The notes beneath the pieces were generated by a model. It was not told the DNA's origin. It was given only the letters and a program-made list of their open reading frames with translations, and did not search any database. 64,000 nt of DNA from Gluconobacter roseus NBRC 3990. Lineage in GTDB: Bacteria > Pseudomonadota > Alphaproteobacteria > Acetobacterales > Acetobacteraceae. How positions within the stretch are numbered: the stretch's first letter is position 1; each line of letters begins with the position of its first letter. Of this stretch, positions 59,116 to 64,000 are shown one piece after another. The stretch spans positions 186,001-250,000 of the forward strand of contig NZ_BJLY01000003.1 in NCBI RefSeq assembly GCF_006538885.1, in the 5' to 3' direction. The translations under genes and the position numbers were made by a program.

Positions 59116-60998
59116 AAATGGGTGACAACATCGTGACCGAGAGCTTTTCGGAAACCCCCCGCGCCGCAGCGACGCCCATCGTCATCGTCGGGCATGTCGA
59201 TCACGGCAAGTCCACGCTGATCGGGCGTCTTCTGTACGATACCGACAGCCTGCAGGATGGCAAGCTGGCACAGATTGTTGAGAGCAGCCGCAAGCGTGGT
59301 CTGGCGGTGGAGTGGAGCTTCCTGCTCGACTCCCTTCAGATTGAACGCGATCAGGGCGTGACAGTCGATTCCACGCGGATTCCGTTCCGTCTGGGCTCGC
59401 GTGAGTTCGTGATCGTTGATGCGCCGGGCCATCGTCAGTTCCTGCGCAACATGATTACGGGTGCGGCTGATGCAGAAGCCGCCGTGCTGGTCGTGGATGC
59501 CAAGGAAGGCGCGCAGGAGCAGACGCGGCGTCATGCTATGCTGCTGCGTCTGATCGGCATTCGCCATGTGATCGTGCTGCTCAACAAGTCCGACATTCTG
59601 GGCTTTGACGAGGCCCAGATCGTCAAGGTTGAGTCCGATGTGCGCCAGCTTCTGGGCCGTCTGGAAATCGAAGTCGAGGCCGTGGTGCCGGCCTCCGCCC
59701 GTGATGGTGACAACATTGCCAGCCGTTCCGAGCGTTCGCTCTGGTATAAGGGCCCGACGCTGGTCGAGGCGCTCGCTAATGTCCCGCCGCCGGCTTCGCG
59801 CGCTGCGCTGCCGTTCCGGATGCCGGTGCAGGATGTCTATCGTTTTGACGGTATCCGCTATGTGGCGGGCCGGATCGAGCGTGGCACGGTTCGTGCGGGC
59901 GATCGTCTGAGCATCGGCGCGCAGGGACAGATCGCGACTGTGGCGGAAGTCTGCCGCTGGCATGCGCCGGAACTGCCAGTCGCAGGTGCGGGCGAGTCTA
60001 TTGCCCTGCGTCTGGAACCGGATCTGGTGCCGGATCGTGGCGATCTGCTGTTCCCCGCCGATGACAGGGCTGCCGCTCCGGAGCGTTCGGCCCGGATCCG
60101 CACGCGCCTGTTCTGGCTGCGTGGCGAGCCTCTGCGCGTGGGCGAGAGCTTTACGCTGCGTCTGGCCACGGCCGAGCATGACGTGACGGTGGCCTCCATC
60201 GACGCCGTGGTGGATCTGGAAGATCTGACCCTGCGTGAAGGCGACAGCGTCCCGCCGGACGGGTTTGCGGAGATCACGCTGGCGGCGTCCCATGCCGTGC
60301 TGTTCGATCCGTTCTCGCCGGGATTTGGCGACGGGCGTGGTGTTCTGGTGGATCGTTACCAGCGCATCGTTGGTGGTGCGCCGCTGATCGGTCCGGCTGA
60401 ACTGGCGGATGGCGAACATGCCATCCATCCGACGGCCAGCCGTGTTTCCGCCGCCCGTCAGGTTCAGACGCGCGGTCACAAGAGCGGTGTGTTCTGGCTG
60501 ACGGGTCTGCCGGGTTCGGGCAAAAGCACGGTGGCGCGCGCGGCCGAACTGGCGCTGTCCGAACAGGCGATCAATGCCACTGTTCTGGACGGGGACACCC
60601 TGCGGGCCGGACTGTGCAGCGATCTTGGGTTCTCGCCGGAAGACCGTCACGAGAATATCCGTCGTGCGGCGCATGTCGCGAAGATCCTGGCCGAGAGTGG
60701 GCAGGTCGTGATCGTGGCGCTGGTCTCCCCGCTTCAGGCGGACCGGGCACAGGCGCGGCAGATCGTGGGCGAGAACTTCCATGAAGTCTTCGTCGATACG
60801 CCGCTGGAAACCTGTGAAAAGCGGGACCCCAAGGGGCTGTACGCCGCAGCGCGCGCTGGAAAGATCCCGGAATTTACCGGCATTTCCGCGCCTTACGAAG
60901 CGCCGGTTTCTCCGGAGCTGCGCCTGCCTGCGGACCGTCCGGAACAGGAGGCCATCAACACCCTGACGGCGTTCATCCTGCGGATTGTCCAGCCGTAA
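59112..60998 (+). CDS. cysN: Bifunctional sulfate adenylyltransferase subunit 1/APS kinase (CysNC)
   Basis: 628 residues from a GTG at 59112 that overlaps the cysD stop; ATG at 59118 is an alternative. The N-terminal GTPase part has [26 protein letters not shown] and LNKSD, followed by EF-Tu-like beta-barrels. The C-terminal 175 residues are an APS kinase ([59 protein letters not shown]). So the protein makes APS with CysD and can phosphorylate it to PAPS. Because CysH has the APS-reductase cluster, the kinase part may serve sulfation rather than cysteine synthesis. A terminator follows. Confidence 0.95.
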   Translation: MKMGDNIVTESFSETPRAAATPIVIVGHVDHGKSTLIGRLLYDTDSLQDGKLAQIVESSRKRGLAVEWSFLLDSLQIERDQGVTVDSTRIPFRLGSREFVIVDAPGHRQFLRNMITGAADAEAAVLVVDAKEGAQEQTRRHAMLLRLIGIRHVIVLLNKSDILGFDEAQIVKVESDVRQLLGRLEIEVEAVVPASARDGDNIASRSERSLWYKGPTLVEALANVPPPASRAALPFRMPVQDVYRFDGIRYVAGRIERGTVRAGDRLSIGAQGQIATVAEVCRWHAPELPVAGAGESIALRLEPDLVPDRGDLLFPADDRAAAPERSARIRTRLFWLRGEPLRVGESFTLRLATAEHDVTVASIDAVVDLEDLTLREGDSVPPDGFAEITLAASHAVLFDPFSPGFGDGRGVLVDRYQRIVGGAPLIGPAELADGEHAIHPTASRVSAARQVQTRGHKSGVFWLTGLPGSGKSTVARAAELALSEQAINATVLDGDTLRAGLCSDLGFSPEDRHENIRRAAHVAKILAESGQVVIVALVSPLQADRAQARQIVGENFHEVFVDTPLETCEKRDPKGLYAAARAGKIPEFTGISAPYEAPVSPELRLPADRPEQEAINTLTAFILRIVQP

Positions 60999-61029
60999 GT
61001 ATACTCTTACTCCCAAGACTTTTGTCTGA

Positions 61030-61057
61030 CCCCCTTTCCGCAAGGAGAGGGGGTTTT
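61030..61057 (+). terminator. Rho-independent terminator of the cys operon
   Basis: CCCCCTTTCC and GGAGAGGGGG form a stem around GCAA and are followed by five T. It begins 31 bases after the cysNC stop codon. Confidence 0.85.
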
Positions 61058-61220
61058 TCATGCGCGCCGTGCCATGACGGGTTTCGGAAGAACACGAAAA
61101 ATTTCACGCAAAAAACGAAAACCCTCACTTTTCTGATGTTACTTTTAGAATGTGGAGCGTTAAAGCAGACGAATTGTCTCCAGAACAACGGCCTGCGGTT
61201 TCGCGGCGGAAGGGTTCACG

Positions 61221-62627
61221 ATGCAGAACAGGAACGGGTCCAGAAAGCTGAGCGGACATGCTCTGACGAATTTCATTGCGACCATCTCGGCCACGGGAGG
61301 GCTGCTGTTCGGGTACGATACCGGCATCATTTCTTCCGCCCTGCTTCAGCTTCGCAACCAGTTCCATCTGGATACGCTCGGCGCGGAAGTCGTCACATCT
61401 GCCATCATTCTGGGCGCATTGCTTGGCTGTCTCGGGGCGGGCGGTATTTCCGACCGGATCGGGCGCCGGCGGACGGTAATGATTGCGGCAGCCCTGTTCC
61501 TGGTCGGAACCGTGGTCGTCGCGTCCGCTCAAAGCGTGGCGGTTCTGATCATTGCCCGGCTGATCCTGGGTCTGGCCATCGGTGCGGCCTCGCAGATTGT
61601 GCCGATCTATATCGCGGAAATCTCGCCTCCCGAGCGCCGCGGCCGCCTTGTCGTCGGGTTTCAGTTGGCCGTGGTCTCCGGCATTACGGTTTCTTTCATT
61701 ACCGGCTATCTCCTGCGGGATTTCAGCTGGCGTCTGATGTTTGGCATCGGGATGCTGCCTGCGCTCATTCTTTTCTTTGGCATGGCGTTTCTGCCTAACA
61801 GTCCGCGCTGGCTGGCCCTGAACGGGCAGACGGAAGAAGCCCGTGTGGTCCTGCGGCGTGTGCGCGTGTCTGATGAAGCCGCTGACCGTGAACTGGCCGA
61901 GATTGTCGAAAACCACGACGTGCAGGCGCCCTGGTCCGAACTGGCAAAGCCCTGGGTGCGTCCTGCGCTGACGGCGTCCGTGGGGATTGCGCTTCTGTGC
62001 CAGTTCACGGGCATCAATGCCGTCATGTATTACGCGCCGACGATCTTTGCCGATGCGGGGTTCGGACAGGATTCCGCCCTGCTGACCTCTGTGGCTGTCG
62101 GGTTCGGGATGGTGTTTGCGACCGTGTTTGGGGGCTGGGCCGTTGATATCTGGGGACGGCGCACATTGCTTCTGCGTCTGCTGCCGGGGGCTGTGGTGGC
62201 GCTCGCCGTGCTTGGGACGGCGTTCGCGATGCACCTGACCGGTGGTGTCGGGGCGTGGATCACGGTCGCGGCTGTGATGGCTTACACCATTTTCAACACG
62301 GGCAGTCTGTCGGTTGCGATCTGGCTGGTGGGGGCGGAGGTTTATCCGCTGTCCTGCCGTGGCAAGGGCATGAGCCTCGTTGCCGGAAGTCACTGGGGCG
62401 CGGATCTGATCATTTCCCTGACCACGCTGTCACTGGTGCAGATGCTGGGTGCAGGCTGGACGTTCTGGCTGTTTGCGGCCGTCAATGCCTTCGCGTTCTG
62501 GTTTGTGCTGCGTTACGTCCCCGAGACCAAGGGGCAGTCGCTTGAGGAGCTGGAGCGGCGCCTGCGGAACGGAACATTCGCGCCGGTGGATCGCGCGGCG
62601 GCCCGGGCCGAAGCCCGGGCCCAGTAA
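61221..62627 (+). CDS. Sugar porter family MFS transporter
   Basis: 468 residues, twelve membrane helices. All sugar-porter motifs are visible: GGLLFGYDTGIISSAL in TM1, GGISDRIGRRRTV after TM2, YIAEISPPERRGRLV after TM4, QFTGINAVMYYAPTIF in TM7, and PETKGQSLEELE at the C-terminal end. Relatives are GalP, XylE and AraE, proton symporters for hexoses and pentoses. In QFTGIN the second Gln of the usual QQxxG is Phe. Substrate not decided by sequence. Convergent with the ugd gene, nine bases apart. Confidence 0.95.
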   Translation: MQNRNGSRKLSGHALTNFIATISATGGLLFGYDTGIISSALLQLRNQFHLDTLGAEVVTSAIILGALLGCLGAGGISDRIGRRRTVMIAAALFLVGTVVVASAQSVAVLIIARLILGLAIGAASQIVPIYIAEISPPERRGRLVVGFQLAVVSGITVSFITGYLLRDFSWRLMFGIGMLPALILFFGMAFLPNSPRWLALNGQTEEARVVLRRVRVSDEAADRELAEIVENHDVQAPWSELAKPWVRPALTASVGIALLCQFTGINAVMYYAPTIFADAGFGQDSALLTSVAVGFGMVFATVFGGWAVDIWGRRTLLLRLLPGAVVALAVLGTAFAMHLTGGVGAWITVAAVMAYTIFNTGSLSVAIWLVGAEVYPLSCRGKGMSLVAGSHWGADLIISLTTLSLVQMLGAGWTFWLFAAVNAFAFWFVLRYVPETKGQSLEELERRLRNGTFAPVDRAAARAEARAQ

Positions 62628-62636
62628 CGCGGCTTC

Positions 62637-63962
62637 TTAAGGGCGACCGATCGAGCGGTAATCGAACCCGGCCTCACGCATGAGGTCGGGGCTCCAGATA
62701 TTGCGCAGATCCGCGATGGCATTGCCACGCATGGCGCCGCGCAGCCGGGCAGGGTCGAGCGCGCGGAACATGTTCCATTCCGTCAGAACGACCACAACGT
62801 CCGCATCTTGGGCGGCGGCCAGCGCATCGTCGCAATAACGCACATTTTCCGGCAGGAGGGTGCGGGCCGCATCCATGCCTTCGGGATCGAAAACCTGAAG
62901 GGTAGCGCCGGCCTCATGCAGACGGGCTAGAATGGGCAGGGAGGCGGCCTCGCGCATGTCGTCCGTGTCGGGTTTGAACGTCAGGCCAAGGATGCCGACG
63001 GTCTTGCCTTCAAGGCTGCCACCGGCCTGAGCGATGATGCGTTCGGCCATGCCCGTTTTGCGGGCTTCATTAATGGCGACCGTAGCTTCCACGAGCTTTG
63101 TGGGTGCGCCAGCATCCTGTGCGATGGCGGTCAGGGCGCGGGTATCTTTGGGGAAGCAGGAGCCGCCATAGCCCGGGCCGGGGCTGAGGAAGCGGCTGCC
63201 GATCCGCTGGTCGAGGCCCATGCCGCGTGCGACGTCATGGATGTTGCCGCCGACTTTTTCGCACAGATCGGCCATCTCGTTGATGAAGGTGACCTTCATC
63301 GCCAGGAAGGCATTGGCGGCGTATTTGGTCAGTTCGGCCGTTTCCAGATCCGTCAGGACAATCGGGGCCTGAATGGCCAGCAGCGGGCGATAAAGCTGTT
63401 CAATCAGTCCCTGTGCCCGTGCGCCACCGTCCGGTCCTGAACGGTCAATGCCGACGATGACGCGGTCCGGACGCATGAAGTCAGCGATGGCATTGCCTTC
63501 GCGCAGGAATTCGGGATTGGAGGCCACATCGAAAGTCCGGTCCGGGCGGGTCTGACGCAGGATGCGCGCGACTTCACGGCCTGTGCCCACCGGCACTGTG
63601 GACTTCGTGACGACCAGCAGATCCGTTCTGGCGGCGCGGGCTATTTCTTCAGCCGCGGCATAGACATAGGTCAGGTCCGCATGCCCATCCCCACGTCGCG
63701 TGGGCGTTCCGACCGCGATGAAGACCGCGTCTGCGTCGCTCATGGCCGCATCGAGGTCGTTTCCGAACGTCAGGCGTCCGGCTTCGACATTGCTGGCAAC
63801 GAGGGTGTCCAGTCCGGGTTCGTAGATGGGAATGCTGCCTGCGGTGAGGGCGGCAAGCTTTTTCGGGTCCCGTTCCACGATGGCGACATCGGCGCCGAAC
63901 TCGGCGAAGCACGCACCCGAGACGAGACCGACATATCCGCCACCGACCATTGCAATACGCAT
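62637..63962 (-). CDS. ugd: UDP-glucose 6-dehydrogenase
   Basis: 441 residues, standard length. N-terminal NAD-binding VGGGYVGLVSGACFAEFG, substrate-binding SNPEFLREGNAI, the catalytic Cys269 in GPGYGGSCFPKD, and the C-terminal domain with GLTFKPDTDDMREAASLPIL. It oxidises UDP-glucose to UDP-glucuronate with two NAD+, feeding envelope polysaccharides. The 38 bases between the start and the window end show no other gene. Confidence 0.96.
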   Translation of the reverse strand: MRIAMVGGGYVGLVSGACFAEFGADVAIVERDPKKLAALTAGSIPIYEPGLDTLVASNVEAGRLTFGNDLDAAMSDADAVFIAVGTPTRRGDGHADLTYVYAAAEEIARAARTDLLVVTKSTVPVGTGREVARILRQTRPDRTFDVASNPEFLREGNAIADFMRPDRVIVGIDRSGPDGGARAQGLIEQLYRPLLAIQAPIVLTDLETAELTKYAANAFLAMKVTFINEMADLCEKVGGNIHDVARGMGLDQRIGSRFLSPGPGYGGSCFPKDTRALTAIAQDAGAPTKLVEATVAINEARKTGMAERIIAQAGGSLEGKTVGILGLTFKPDTDDMREAASLPILARLHEAGATLQVFDPEGMDAARTLLPENVRYCDDALAAAQDADVVVVLTEWNMFRALDPARLRGAMRGNAIADLRNIWSPDLMREAGFDYRSIGRP

Positions 63963-64000
63963 ATTGGGACCCTCTTCTTTACGGTCCGACGTGCATAGCC

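Noticed and set aside
59064-61061. A 665-codon open frame on the minus strand across cysD/cysNC
   Set aside because: It is antisense to cysNC, which has clear motifs from end to end. Its composition (many Arg, His, Gln, Asp) is the usual shadow of a GC-rich gene, and it shows no domain.
1-64000. tRNA, rRNA, CRISPR arrays, transposases, phage genes
   Set aside because: Looked for by eye on both strands; no cloverleaf with a GTTCGAATC-type arm, no regularly spaced repeats and no transposase or integrase motif was seen.

Overview
The window is a 64 kb, roughly 60% GC, gene-dense chromosomal segment of an acetic acid bacterium, most likely Gluconobacter (G. oxydans group). That assignment is an inference from an FNR-type regulator next to an OmpW gene, many stand-alone outer-membrane and TonB-type genes, an HpnN hopanoid transporter, alginate-export-type porin, sugar porter, and the short palindromic intergenic repeats common in Acetobacteraceae. 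I see no rRNA, tRNA, CRISPR array, insertion sequence or prophage. Almost all sequence is explained by 51 genes.

Layout. 0-2.7 kb: end of a photolyase gene, a small secreted coiled-coil protein, an FNR-type regulator (GoxR-like), and divergent ompW with an FNR-box-like site between them. 2.9-8.7 kb: a three-gene CzcA/CusA-type RND efflux operon. 8.8-15.8 kb (mostly minus strand): M61 peptidase, histidine phosphatase, Prs, an outer-membrane barrel, a lipoprotein with an internal duplication, and TonB. 16-24.7 kb: AlkA-type glycosylase, GGDEF-EAL protein, a possible heme-oxygenase-fold protein, esterase, CLC channel, RidA, FemAB-like protein. 24.7-27.3 kb: flgF-flgG-flgA. 27.3-34.8 kb (minus): S9 peptidase, HAE-type RND pump, SDR, and a secreted lipase-like lipoprotein whose nucleophile Ser is Ala. 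34.9-37.4 kb: DUF3297, nucleoside hydrolase, sulfide:quinone reductase-type flavoprotein. 37.6-48.9 kb: a large TonB-dependent receptor behind an AT-rich spacer, cupin and VOC proteins, HpnN, YigZ, AlgE-like porin, glycosyltransferase. 49-57.3 kb: radA, mlaE-mlaF without mlaD, and a phage-shock (Psp) locus. 57.5-61 kb: assimilatory sulfate reduction (cysH-cysD-cysNC). 61.2-64 kb: sugar porter and UDP-glucose dehydrogenase.

The most interesting part is the Psp locus. pspF is divergent from pspA-pspB, but where pspC should be there are two tandem paralogous envelope proteins of the DUF2807/toast-rack type. The second one ends, after a single transmembrane helix, in a cytoplasmic tail whose last residues closely resemble the conserved C-terminus of PspC. 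This suggests a PspC substitute in which the usual PspC membrane domain has been exchanged for a periplasmic beta-solenoid sensor. The operon runs on with a 70-base gap into mlaE-mlaF, which would link membrane-stress sensing to lipid transport. Other points worth checking are the FNR box between goxR and ompW, the nucleophile-less lipase homologue, two shared intergenic repeats, and the TTG start of radA forced by one of those repeats.
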